9,639 bases of DNA from DASUGM01 sp036274055 (GTDB taxonomy: Bacteria > Acidobacteriota > Vicinamibacteria > Vicinamibacterales > SCN-69-37), in assembly GCA_036274055.1 (NCBI GenBank), contig DASUGM010000030.1, forward strand, positions 1-9,639. The letters run 5' to 3'. Position numbers and translations under genes: made by a program. Under the pieces are notes generated by a model, which worked only from the letters and a program-made list of their open reading frames with translations, ran no database searches and was not told the DNA's origin. Shown here one piece after another: positions 1-7,312 of this stretch; position 1 is the first letter of the stretch, and each line of letters opens with the position of its first letter.

Positions 1-23
1 CTTTATGCACGGCGTGCATAAAG
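1..23. repeat. Perfect 10-bp inverted repeat, 3-nt spacer
   Basis: The arms CTTTATGCAC (1-10) and GTGCATAAAG (14-23) are exact reverse complements around GGC. The window begins at the first base, so the arms may extend further left. It lies about 90 nt before the start codon of the M13 peptidase. No T-run follows on the plus strand, so an intrinsic terminator for a plus-strand upstream gene is not well supported. A dyad-symmetric operator for a dimeric regulator, or a hairpin terminating a gene outside the window, are both possible. The symmetry is seen directly; the role is unknown. Confidence 0.6.
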
Positions 24-113
24 GCCACCCGACCTCCTTTTGTACCCTCGTTCGTCCCAGCCGCCCGTACTGATCCAGACTGTTTACAAGCCATTCACGG
101 GAGGCATCACCTC

Positions 114-2141
114 ATGAACGTCCGCTCGCTTTTCACTGCTGCATTCGCGGCGGGCGCGGTGGCGCTCGCCGGCGCGCAGCAGCCGCCGCTCAAGTCCGGC
201 CTCGATCCCGCCAGCTTCGATAAGTCGGTTCGCCCGCAGGACGATCTGTTTCGCTACGTCAATGGCGCCTGGCTCGCCAAGACGCCGATCCCGGCGGACC
301 GCGCCGTTTACGGCACGTTCGTCCAGCTGTCCGACAAGGCCGAAGCCGATCTCTACGCGCTCATCGAGGAACTCGCCGGCGACAAGAACAAGAAGCCCGG
401 CAGCACCGCGCAGCAGGTCGGCGATCTGTACATGAGCTTCACCAACGAGACGAAGCTCAACGAGATCGGCGCGGCCCCGCTCAAGCCGCGCCTCGCCAAA
501 GTCGACGCGATCAAGAACACCACCGAGTTCGCGCAATTGCTCGGCGAGATGTCGATGACCGGCCTGCCTGGCGCCGTCGGCGGATTCATCGAAGCCGACG
601 CCGGCGATCCGACCAGGCCGATCCTCTATCTCGGCCAGGGCGGCACGGCGCTCCCCGATCGCGACTACTACCTCAAAGACGACAAGAACTTCATCGACAC
701 CCGCGCCAAGTACGTCGCCTATCTGGACAAAGTCTTCACGCTCGCCGGCCGCGCCAAGCCGGCCGACGACGCGAAGACGGTGCTCGCGCTCGAGACCGAG
801 CTCGCCAGAATTCAGTGGACGCAGGTCGAGAGCCGCGACGCGGTGAAGACTTACAACAAGATGCAGCTGCCCAAGCTCGACGCCGAGATGCCCGGCTTCG
901 CGTGGTCGGTCTGGGCCAAAGCGCAGGGCCTCGACAACGTCACCGATGTCGTCATCAACCAGCCGTCGTTCTTCAAGAGCTTCGCGGCGATGGTGCCGAC
1001 GACGCCGCTCGAGTCGTGGAAGACGTGGCTGGCGGCGCAGGTGATCACGCAGAACGCCGGCCTGATGAGCGCGCCGTTCTCGGACGCGGCCTTCGAGTTC
1101 TTCGGCAAGGCGCTCAGCGGCCAGGAAGTCCAGCGGCCGCGCTGGAAGCGCGGCGTTCAGCTCGTCAACGGCAACATGGGCGAAGCGCTCGGCCAGCTCT
1201 ACGTCGCCAAGCACTACCCGGCTTCGGCGCGCGCCCGCATGAAGACGATGATCGACAACTTGATCGAAGCCTATCGTCAGTCGATCACCAACCTCGACTG
1301 GATGACGGCGGAGACAAAGAAGGAAGCGCTCGCGAAGCTGGCGAAATTCGAACCGAAGATCGGCTATCCCGAGAAGTGGCGCGACTACAGCAAGCTGTCG
1401 GTGAAGGCGGACGACCTGGTCGGCAACGTCGAGCGCTCCACTTACCTGGAGTCCGAGTACCAGATCGGCAAGCTGGCGCGTCCCGTCGATCGCGAAGAGT
1501 GGCTGATGACGCCGCAGACGATCAATGCCTACTACAACCCGGTCAAGAACGAGATCGTCTTTCCCGCCGCGATTCTGCAGGCGCCGTTCTTCGACGTCAC
1601 CGCCGACGATGCCGCCAATTACGGCGCGATTGGCGCGGTGATCGGCCACGAGATCGGCCACGGGTTCGACGATCAGGGCAGCAGCTACGACGGCGACGGC
1701 AAGCTGCGCGATTGGTGGACGCCGGCCGACAAGGCCGAGTTCAAGAAGCGGACTGGATTACTGGTCGAGCAGTTCAACGCGTTCAAGCCGCTGCCGGACG
1801 TCAACGTCAACGGCGAGCTGACGCTGGGCGAGAACATCGGGGATCTTGGCGGCCTGGCGATCGCGCACCAGGCCTGGAAGATCGCGCTCAAAGGCCAGCC
1901 GTCGCCGGTGATCGACGGCCTGACCGGCGAACAGCGCTTCTTCATGGGCTGGGCGCAGGCGTGGCGGGCGAAGGCGCGCGACGAGTACCTGCGCCGTCAG
2001 GTGCTGGCCGATCCGCACGCGTGGGCGGAGTTCCGCGCCAACGGGCCGCTCGGCAACATCCCGGAGTTCTACGAAGCGTTCGGTGTCAAGCCGGGCGACA
2101 AGCTCTATCGTGAGCCGGAGAAGCGCGTCAAGATCTGGTAG
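114..2141 (+). CDS. Secreted M13-family zinc metallopeptidase (PepO/neprilysin-like)
   Basis: This is a 675-residue zinc endopeptidase of the neprilysin/PepO family (MEROPS M13), expected to cleave peptides outside the cytoplasm. Residues 1-21 look like a Sec signal peptide: Arg near the N-terminus, an Ala/Val/Leu-rich core, then AGA before QQPP. The N-terminal M13 domain follows from about residue 30. The C-terminal catalytic domain has the substrate-binding NAYYNP (471-476), the zinc motif HEIGH (512-516) and ENIGD (573-577), which supplies the third zinc ligand E573 and the D577 that orients the active-site His. The protein ends in KIW, as many M13 proteases do, and its length is normal, so it looks complete. 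The ATG at 114 is preceded by GGGAGG at 99-104 with 9-nt spacing. No Cys or lipobox follows the signal, so it is probably periplasmic or secreted rather than a lipoprotein. The 111-nt gap before the next gene suggests a separate transcription unit. The substrate cannot be told. Confidence 0.95.
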   Translation: MNVRSLFTAAFAAGAVALAGAQQPPLKSGLDPASFDKSVRPQDDLFRYVNGAWLAKTPIPADRAVYGTFVQLSDKAEADLYALIEELAGDKNKKPGSTAQQVGDLYMSFTNETKLNEIGAAPLKPRLAKVDAIKNTTEFAQLLGEMSMTGLPGAVGGFIEADAGDPTRPILYLGQGGTALPDRDYYLKDDKNFIDTRAKYVAYLDKVFTLAGRAKPADDAKTVLALETELARIQWTQVESRDAVKTYNKMQLPKLDAEMPGFAWSVWAKAQGLDNVTDVVINQPSFFKSFAAMVPTTPLESWKTWLAAQVITQNAGLMSAPFSDAAFEFFGKALSGQEVQRPRWKRGVQLVNGNMGEALGQLYVAKHYPASARARMKTMIDNLIEAYRQSITNLDWMTAETKKEALAKLAKFEPKIGYPEKWRDYSKLSVKADDLVGNVERSTYLESEYQIGKLARPVDREEWLMTPQTINAYYNPVKNEIVFPAAILQAPFFDVTADDAANYGAIGAVIGHEIGHGFDDQGSSYDGDGKLRDWWTPADKAEFKKRTGLLVEQFNAFKPLPDVNVNGELTLGENIGDLGGLAIAHQAWKIALKGQPSPVIDGLTGEQRFFMGWAQAWRAKARDEYLRRQVLADPHAWAEFRANGPLGNIPEFYEAFGVKPGDKLYREPEKRVKIW

Positions 2142-2153
2142 AGCAAGACGGGC

Positions 2154-2187
2154 ACGCCGAGACGCCGAGGTCGAAGAGACGCAGAGG
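2154..2187. repeat. Four degenerate 8-9 nt tandem units
   Basis: Just after the peptidase stop codon four units follow head to tail: ACGCCGAG (2154-2161), ACGCCGAGG (2162-2170), TCGAAGAG (2171-2178) and ACGCAGAGG (2179-2187). The consensus is roughly ACGCMGAG(G). Short-period purine-rich arrays of this sort turn up in intergenic DNA of many bacteria and usually have no known role. The periodicity is visible directly; no function is claimed. Confidence 0.5.
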
Positions 2188-2194
2188 GATGCGC

Positions 2195-2225
2195 CTGAAA
2201 TGACCGCGCGGCCGCCTGATATCCT
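2195..2225 (+). promoter_or_regulatory. Weak candidate promoter for the catabolic operon
   Basis: TGATATCCT at 2217-2225 resembles an extended -10 element (TGnTATAAT, four of six core bases). CTGAAA at 2195-2200 resembles a -35 box (four of six), with a 19-nt spacer that is longer than ideal. Transcription would begin near 2232, giving a leader of about 20 nt that still contains the ribosome binding site. The position suits an operon promoter in the only sizeable gap upstream of the operon, but the match is weak and the sigma-factor consensus of this organism is unknown. Confidence 0.22.
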
Positions 2226-2239
2226 GTCGGCGGTTTCGT

Positions 2240-2244
2240 GGAGG
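2240..2244 (+). promoter_or_regulatory. Ribosome binding site that decides the monooxygenase start
   Basis: GGAGG at 2240-2244 lies 8 nt before the ATG at 2253. An in-frame GTG at 2238 overlaps this site and has no good ribosome binding site of its own. The ATG also begins directly at the beta-strand that leads into the FAD-binding glycine motif, so 2253 is the preferred start. Confidence 0.75.
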
Positions 2245-2252
2245 GGCGCAGC

Positions 2253-4535
2253 ATGCGCGTGGCGGTGATCGGTGGCGGGCCAGCCGGGCTGTACTTCGCT
2301 CTGCTGCTGAAGAAGGCCCGGCCGGAGACGCAGATCACCGTCCTCGAGCGCAACCGGCCCGACGATACGTTCGGCTGGGGCGTCGTCTTTTCCGATCAGA
2401 CGCTCGGTAATTTCCGCGCCGCCGACGTCGAGACGTTCGATCGCATCACCGCCAGCTTCGCGCACTGGGACGACATCGACGTTCACGTTCGCGATCGCGT
2501 GATCTCGTCGAGCGGCCACGGCTTTGCCGGCATCGCGCGCCGGCAGCTGCTGACGATTCTCCAGCAGCGGGCGGCCGCGCTCGGCGTCGACCTCCGCTTC
2601 CAGGCCGAGATCGGCGACGACGGCGATCTCGAGCGGCATGGCCTCGGCGCCGTGGATCTTGTCGTCGCGGCCGATGGCGCGAAGAGCGCAGTGCGAACCC
2701 GTCACGCCGCCCACTTCGAACCCGATCTCGACGTCCGGCGCGCCCGGTTCATCTGGCTGGGCACAACGTTCCCGTTCGAAGCCTTCACGTTCTACTTCGT
2801 CGAAAACGAGCACGGCGTCTTTCAGGCCCACTGCTATCGCTTCGACGCCGACACCTCCACTTTCATCGTCGAATGCGACGAGAAGACGTGGTTGAACGCG
2901 GGCTTCGATCGACTCGATCTCGACGGCACGATCGCCGCCTGCGAGCGGCTGTTCGCGCGCTGGCTGGGCGGCCATCGCCTGATGTCGAACGCGCGCCATC
3001 TGGCCGAGCCGTGGAACAACTTCGTGCGGGTGCGGAACCGGGCGTGGTTTCACGGCAACGTCGTACTGATTGGCGACGCGGCGCACACCGCGCACTTCTC
3101 GATCGGGTCGGGCACCAAGCTGGCGATGGAAGACGCGATCGCGCTGGCGCGCCTGATCGCCGAAGACGGGCCGCTGCCTGACGCCCTCGAGGCCTACCAG
3201 CAAGAGCGGATGACCGAAGCGCTGCGGCTGCAGAACGCAGCGCGTAATTCGATGGAATGGTTCGAGAACGTCCGGCGCTACATCACCCTCGACCCCGAGC
3301 AGTTCACCTACTCGCTCTTGACCCGCAGTCAGCGCGTCAGCCACGAGAACCTGCGGCTTCGCGACCCACGCTACCTGCATGGCGTCGAGCGCTGGTTCGC
3401 CGGCCGGAACAGCGACGACGACGTCGCCGCGCCGCCGCCGATGTTCACCCCGTTCACGCTGCGCGGCATGACCGTCGTCAACCGCGTCGTCGTCGCACCG
3501 ATGGACATGTACTGCGCCGCCGATGGCACGCCCACCGAGTTTCACTTCGTTCATCTCGGCTCGCGCGCGATTGGCGGCGCCGGCCTGGTGATGACCGAAA
3601 TGACCTGTGTCTCGCCGGACGCGCGCATTTCGCCTGGTTGCACGGGGATGTACGCGCCGGAGCACATCGACGCCTGGCGCCGCATCGTCGCGTTCGTCCA
3701 CGCTCACAGCGCCGCCAAGATCTGTCTGCAACTCGGCCATGCGGGCCGGAAAGGATCGACCCAGCTGGCGTGGGAAGATCCCGATGCGGCGCTGATTGCC
3801 GGAAACTGGGAAGTGATCGCGCCGACGTCGCGCAAGTACGCGCCGTCGATGCACCTGCCGCGCGAGATGAGCCGCGCCGACATGGATGCGGTTCGGGACA
3901 ACTTCGTCGCCGCCACGCGGATGGGCATCGATGCCGGCTTCGACATGCTCGAGCTGCACTGCGCTCATGGCTACCTGCTGTCGAGCTTCATTACGCCGCT
4001 CAGCAACCATCGGACCGACGAGTACGGCGGGTCGCTCGCGAACCGGCTGCGGTATCCGCTCGAAATCTGTCGCGCCGTGCGATCGGCGTGGCCGGCGGAT
4101 CGACCGCTGTCGGTGCGGATCTCGGCGACGGACTGGGTCGAAGACGGCGTCAGCGGCAGTGATGCGGTGACGATCGCGCGCGCGTTCGTCGACGCCGGCG
4201 CCGACATCATTCACGTCTCCACCGGACAGACGTCGATCGACGCGAAGCCGGTCTACGGCCGCACCTACCAGACGCCGTTCAGCGATCAAATCCGCAACGA
4301 GGCGCGCGTGCCGACGATCGCCGTCGGCAACATCACCGAAGCGGATCAGGTGAATGCGATCATCGCCGCCGGGCGCGCCGACCTGTGCGCGCTGGCGCGG
4401 CCGCATCTCGTCGATCCGTACTGGACGCTGCACGCCGCTGCGGAACTCGGGTATGCCGCGCAGCCCTGGCCGCTGCCGTATCTGACCGGCAAACAGCAGC
4501 TCGAACGCACCCTCCGCCGAAAGGCGACCTCATGA
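2253..4535 (+). CDS. Bifunctional aryl-CoA monooxygenase/reductase (2-aminobenzoyl-CoA or salicylyl-CoA type)
   Basis: This 760-residue protein has two flavin domains. Residues 1 to about 385 form a class A FAD monooxygenase: the dinucleotide motif GGGPAG at 7-12, GWGVVFSD near residue 45, a RRQLL segment, and the GD motif GDAAH beginning at 274. An Asp- and Pro-rich linker (DDDVAAPPP) leads into an Old Yellow Enzyme-type TIM barrel from about residue 397, with QLGHAGR and the HCAHGYL signature (569-575) followed by the YGGS and NR elements. Known members of this architecture are 2-aminobenzoyl-CoA monooxygenase/reductase of Azoarcus, which hydroxylates and then reduces the ring, and salicylyl-CoA 5-hydroxylases. 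Length and motif order match that family. It opens the operon, and its stop overlaps the next start as ATGA. The ligase type and the Rid domain downstream favour a 2-amino substrate, but salicylyl-CoA or another ortho-substituted benzoyl-CoA cannot be excluded. Confidence 0.9.
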   Translation: MRVAVIGGGPAGLYFALLLKKARPETQITVLERNRPDDTFGWGVVFSDQTLGNFRAADVETFDRITASFAHWDDIDVHVRDRVISSSGHGFAGIARRQLLTILQQRAAALGVDLRFQAEIGDDGDLERHGLGAVDLVVAADGAKSAVRTRHAAHFEPDLDVRRARFIWLGTTFPFEAFTFYFVENEHGVFQAHCYRFDADTSTFIVECDEKTWLNAGFDRLDLDGTIAACERLFARWLGGHRLMSNARHLAEPWNNFVRVRNRAWFHGNVVLIGDAAHTAHFSIGSGTKLAMEDAIALARLIAEDGPLPDALEAYQQERMTEALRLQNAARNSMEWFENVRRYITLDPEQFTYSLLTRSQRVSHENLRLRDPRYLHGVERWFAGRNSDDDVAAPPPMFTPFTLRGMTVVNRVVVAPMDMYCAADGTPTEFHFVHLGSRAIGGAGLVMTEMTCVSPDARISPGCTGMYAPEHIDAWRRIVAFVHAHSAAKICLQLGHAGRKGSTQLAWEDPDAALIAGNWEVIAPTSRKYAPSMHLPREMSRADMDAVRDNFVAATRMGIDAGFDMLELHCAHGYLLSSFITPLSNHRTDEYGGSLANRLRYPLEICRAVRSAWPADRPLSVRISATDWVEDGVSGSDAVTIARAFVDAGADIIHVSTGQTSIDAKPVYGRTYQTPFSDQIRNEARVPTIAVGNITEADQVNAIIAAGRADLCALARPHLVDPYWTLHAAAELGYAAQPWPLPYLTGKQQLERTLRRKATS

Positions 4536-5329
4536 CCGGCGCGGGTAGGGGCGTACTTGCCGGCCAGCACGCGGTCGTCACCGGTGGCAGCCGCGGCATC
4601 GGCGCCGCAATCGCCACGGCGCTCGCCGCCGACGGCGCCGCCGTGACGATCATCGGGCGCAGCGCCGAGGATCTCGACAGCCACCTCGCCGCGCTTCGCG
4701 GTCGTTTCGGCGATGCCGTCCGCGCGGTCCGTGGCGACGTCGGCAACGCTGCCGACATCGATCGCGCGTTCGCCGATGCGGCGCGTGCTCCAGGACCGGT
4801 CACGATTCTCATCAACAACGCCGGCTACGCCGACGCCCGGCCGTTCGAGGAGATCACGCCGGCGTCGTGGGAACGGACGCTGGCGATCAACCTGACCGCT
4901 GCTTTTCTCAGCATCCAGCAGGTGCTGCCGTCGATGCTTGCCGGGGGCGGCGGCCGCATCGTCAACATCGCATCCACGGCGGGACTCAAAGGCTACTCAC
5001 GCAGCGCGGCGTACTGCGCCGCCAAGCATGGTCTCGTCGGGCTATCGCGAGCATTGGCCGTTGAAACCGCGCGGACCGGCATCACCGTCAACGCCGTGTG
5101 TCCGGGCTACACGGAGGGCACCGGAATGTTGAACGACGCGATCGCCAACATCATGCGGGCGACGGGCCGGTCGGCCGATGACGCCCGAGCCGTGCTGGTC
5201 CGGCAATCGCCGCGCGGCAGCCTCGTGACGGCCGAAGAAATTGCCGCGAAAGTGTCCTGGCTCTGTTCGCCGGAAGCGTCGTCGATCACCGGGCAGACGA
5301 TCGTCGTCGCTGGCGGCGAGGTGATGTGA
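4532..5329 (+). CDS. Short-chain dehydrogenase/reductase, likely 3-hydroxyacyl-CoA dehydrogenase type
   Basis: This is a 265-residue classical SDR. It shows the NAD(P)-binding motif TGGSRGIG (17-24), the NNAG structural motif (95-98), the catalytic Ser148 in NIAST, and the YxxxK pair Y161/K165 in YCAAK. The PG motif follows, in CPGYTEG. Classical SDRs oxidise or reduce a hydroxyl or keto group. In this operon the likely substrate is a hydroxylated alicyclic CoA ester made by the upstream flavoprotein and the crotonase. The reading frame stays open upstream of 4532, but the ATG there overlaps the preceding stop (ATGA), gives the normal SDR N-terminal length, and is the standard start for translational coupling. 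The stop overlaps the next start as TGATG. The exact reaction is inferred from context; the family is certain. Confidence 0.9.
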   Translation: MTGAGRGVLAGQHAVVTGGSRGIGAAIATALAADGAAVTIIGRSAEDLDSHLAALRGRFGDAVRAVRGDVGNAADIDRAFADAARAPGPVTILINNAGYADARPFEEITPASWERTLAINLTAAFLSIQQVLPSMLAGGGGRIVNIASTAGLKGYSRSAAYCAAKHGLVGLSRALAVETARTGITVNAVCPGYTEGTGMLNDAIANIMRATGRSADDARAVLVRQSPRGSLVTAEEIAAKVSWLCSPEASSITGQTIVVAGGEVM

Positions 5330-6138
5330 TGGCTGCGCCCGTGCATTTTCAGTGGACGCTCGAGCGCCGCGTCGCGACGATCACGCTCAATCGTCCTGAA
5401 CGGAAGAACCCGCTGACCTTCGAGTCTTATGCGGAATTGACCGACACGTTCCGGGCACTGACGACCGCGACGGACGTCCGCTGCGTCGTCCTCACCGGCA
5501 GCGGCGGCAACTTCTGCTCCGGCGGCGACGTGCACGACATCATCGGCCCGCTCGTGGCGATGCGCGATCGCGGCGACCGCGACGGCTTGCGCCGATTCAC
5601 CCGCATGACCGGCGATCTGGTCAAAGCGATGCGCGCCTGTCCGCAGCCGATCGTCGCCGCGGTGGACGGCATCTGCGTCGGCGCCGGCGCGATTCTCGCG
5701 ATGGCCAGCGACGTCAGATTCGGCACCGCGCGGAGCAAGGTCGCGTTTCTGTTCGTCCGGGTCGGGTTGTCCGGCGCCGATATGGGGGCGTGCGCGCTGC
5801 TGCCGCGAATCATCGGGCAGGGGCGCGCCAGCGAGCTGCTCTACAGCGGACGCGCCATCGACGGCGTCGAGGCCGAGCGCTGGGGTTTCTATAATCGGCT
5901 GATCGATCCGGAGTCGCTGATGGCCGAGGCCGCGGCTTTTGCCCACACGCTGGCCGATGGCCCGGCATTCGCCCACGCGATGACCAAGAAATGCCTGCAC
6001 GACGAATGGAGCCTGTCGGTCGATGCCGCGATCGATCTCGAAGCCGAAGCCCAGGCGGTGTGCATGGAAACCAACGACTTCAGCCGCGCGTATCACGCGT
6101 TCGTCAACAAGCGGCCGCCAACGTTCGAAGGCGACTGA
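5329..6138 (+). CDS. Enoyl-CoA hydratase/isomerase (crotonase) family protein
   Basis: This 269-residue protein has the crotonase fold. The oxyanion-hole segment is GNFCSGGD, with CSGGD at 63-67. The second oxyanion strand is GICVGAGAILAM near 114-125, followed by ADMGACALLPR, with Asp at 151. The two glutamates that act in classical enoyl-CoA hydratase (E144 and E164 of the rat mitochondrial enzyme) align with I122 and a Val in the FVRVGL segment, so simple hydratase chemistry should not be assumed. Other crotonases use an Asp at or near the D151 position for isomerisation or ring hydrolysis. The role here is probably hydration, isomerisation or ring opening of the alicyclic CoA intermediate. 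ATG 5329 was chosen over the GTG at 5326 because it forms a TGATG overlap with the preceding gene and has GAGGTG just upstream. A 21-nt gap leads to the next gene. Confidence 0.88.
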   Translation: MAAPVHFQWTLERRVATITLNRPERKNPLTFESYAELTDTFRALTTATDVRCVVLTGSGGNFCSGGDVHDIIGPLVAMRDRGDRDGLRRFTRMTGDLVKAMRACPQPIVAAVDGICVGAGAILAMASDVRFGTARSKVAFLFVRVGLSGADMGACALLPRIIGQGRASELLYSGRAIDGVEAERWGFYNRLIDPESLMAEAAAFAHTLADGPAFAHAMTKKCLHDEWSLSVDAAIDLEAEAQAVCMETNDFSRAYHAFVNKRPPTFEGD

Positions 6139-6159
6139 GGCCGTGACCGCGGACCCCTT

Positions 6160-7311
6160 ATGACTGATCGGAGCTGGCTCGACTGGCCGTTTCTCGACGA
6201 CCGGCATCGCGTGCTGGCGCGCGAGATCGCGGCGTGGCGCGATCGCGATCTGAAGATCGAAAACGACGACGATCCGATTGCGGCGTGCCGATCCTACGTC
6301 GCGCAACTCGCCGCCGCCGGCTGGCTCGAACACGCGGTTCAGGAGCCAGCCGCTGACGCGCGCGCACTCGATGTCCGGACGATCTGTTTGATTCGCGAGA
6401 CGCTCGGTTACGCGTCGGGGCTGGCGGAATTCGCTTTCGCGATGCAGGGGCTCGGCTCCGGGCCGATCGCGCTGTTTGGCTCAGAAGCGCTTCGCCGGAC
6501 CTATCTGCCGAGGGCCGCGCGCGGCAGCGCGATCGCGGCGTTGGCGATTTCTGAGTCGGGCGCCGGGTCCGACGTCGCGGCAATGCAGGCCACCGCCCAC
6601 AGCGAGGACGGCGAGATCGTCATCGACGGTGAGAAGACGTGGATTTCGAACGCGGGCCTGGCCGCGTTCTACGTCGTCATCTGCCGGTGGCCGGAGGGCG
6701 GTGACCGCAGCTACATCGCGATCGTCGTCGACGCCGACAACCGCGGCCTGTCGGTGAGCGCGCCGATCGATCTGATGGCGCCGCATCCGATCGGGACCCT
6801 GACGTTCGACAATTGCCGGGTCAAGAAGGCGGCGATCGTCGGCGAGCCCGGCCAGGGCATGCGCGTCGCGCTCGGCACGCTCGATGTGTTTCGGCCGACG
6901 GTCGGCGCCGCCGCGCTCGGCTTCGCCCGCCGCGCGCTCGACGACGCGGTGAAGCACGTGCGGGCACGACACGTCTTCGGCAAACCGCTGGCGGACTTTC
7001 AGTTGACGCAGGCGAAGATCGCCGACATGGCCACCGCGATCGACGGCGCGGCGCTGCTCGTCTATCGCGCCGCCTGGCTCCGCGACCGCGGCGCCGATCG
7101 GATCACGCGCGAAGCGGCGATGGCCAAGCTCGTCGCCACGGAATCGGCGCAGCGGGTAATTGACGATGCCCTCCAGTTGCTTGGCGGCCGCGGTGTGGTT
7201 CGCGGCGAAGCGGTCGAACGGCTTTATCGCGAGGTCCGCGCCCTTCGCATCTACGAAGGCACGAGCGAGATTCAGAAACTGATCATCGCCGGCCAGGTGC
7301 TCAAGGACTGA
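6160..7311 (+). CDS. Acyl-CoA dehydrogenase
   Basis: This is a 383-residue acyl-CoA dehydrogenase of normal family length. It has the FAD and substrate motif ISESGAGSD (130-138), the GEKTWISNAG segment (157-166), and the C-terminal IYEGTSEIQ signature. In that signature E366 corresponds to the catalytic base that abstracts the alpha-proton in short- and medium-chain enzymes. It should introduce an alpha,beta double bond into a CoA thioester and pass electrons to ETF, which is not in this window. In the operon it probably desaturates an alicyclic or ring-opened dicarboxylyl-CoA intermediate. The ATG at 6160 follows the crotonase by 21 nt and lacks a strong ribosome binding site; no better in-frame start is seen. 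It ends one base before the ligase start (TGA-A-ATG), suggesting translational coupling. Confidence 0.92.
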   Translation: MTDRSWLDWPFLDDRHRVLAREIAAWRDRDLKIENDDDPIAACRSYVAQLAAAGWLEHAVQEPAADARALDVRTICLIRETLGYASGLAEFAFAMQGLGSGPIALFGSEALRRTYLPRAARGSAIAALAISESGAGSDVAAMQATAHSEDGEIVIDGEKTWISNAGLAAFYVVICRWPEGGDRSYIAIVVDADNRGLSVSAPIDLMAPHPIGTLTFDNCRVKKAAIVGEPGQGMRVALGTLDVFRPTVGAAALGFARRALDDAVKHVRARHVFGKPLADFQLTQAKIADMATAIDGAALLVYRAAWLRDRGADRITREAAMAKLVATESAQRVIDDALQLLGGRGVVRGEAVERLYREVRALRIYEGTSEIQKLIIAGQVLKD

Positions 7312-7312
7312 A

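Noticed and set aside
84..1661. Long minus-strand open frame opposite the M13 peptidase
   Set aside because: Same explanation: a low-complexity, Arg/Leu-rich shadow of a real gene, with no domain and no plausible start context.
2238..2252. Upstream GTG start for the flavoprotein
   Set aside because: The GTG overlaps the Shine-Dalgarno site that serves the ATG at 2253 and would add five residues before the FAD-binding strand.
3409..3440. GAC/GTC/GCC-rich low-complexity stretch
   Set aside because: It encodes the Asp- and Pro-rich linker between the two domains of the flavoprotein and needs no other explanation.
1758..4433. A very long open frame on the minus strand, antisense to the peptidase end and the flavoprotein
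   Set aside because: It is antisense to two genes with clear catalytic motifs. Its translation is Arg/Val/Asp/Ala-rich without recognisable domains, as expected when high-GC codons are read backwards.
4385..4531. N-terminal extension of the SDR into the preceding gene
   Set aside because: The extra residues are an out-of-frame reading of the flavoprotein C-terminus; the ATGA overlap at 4532 gives a normal SDR start.
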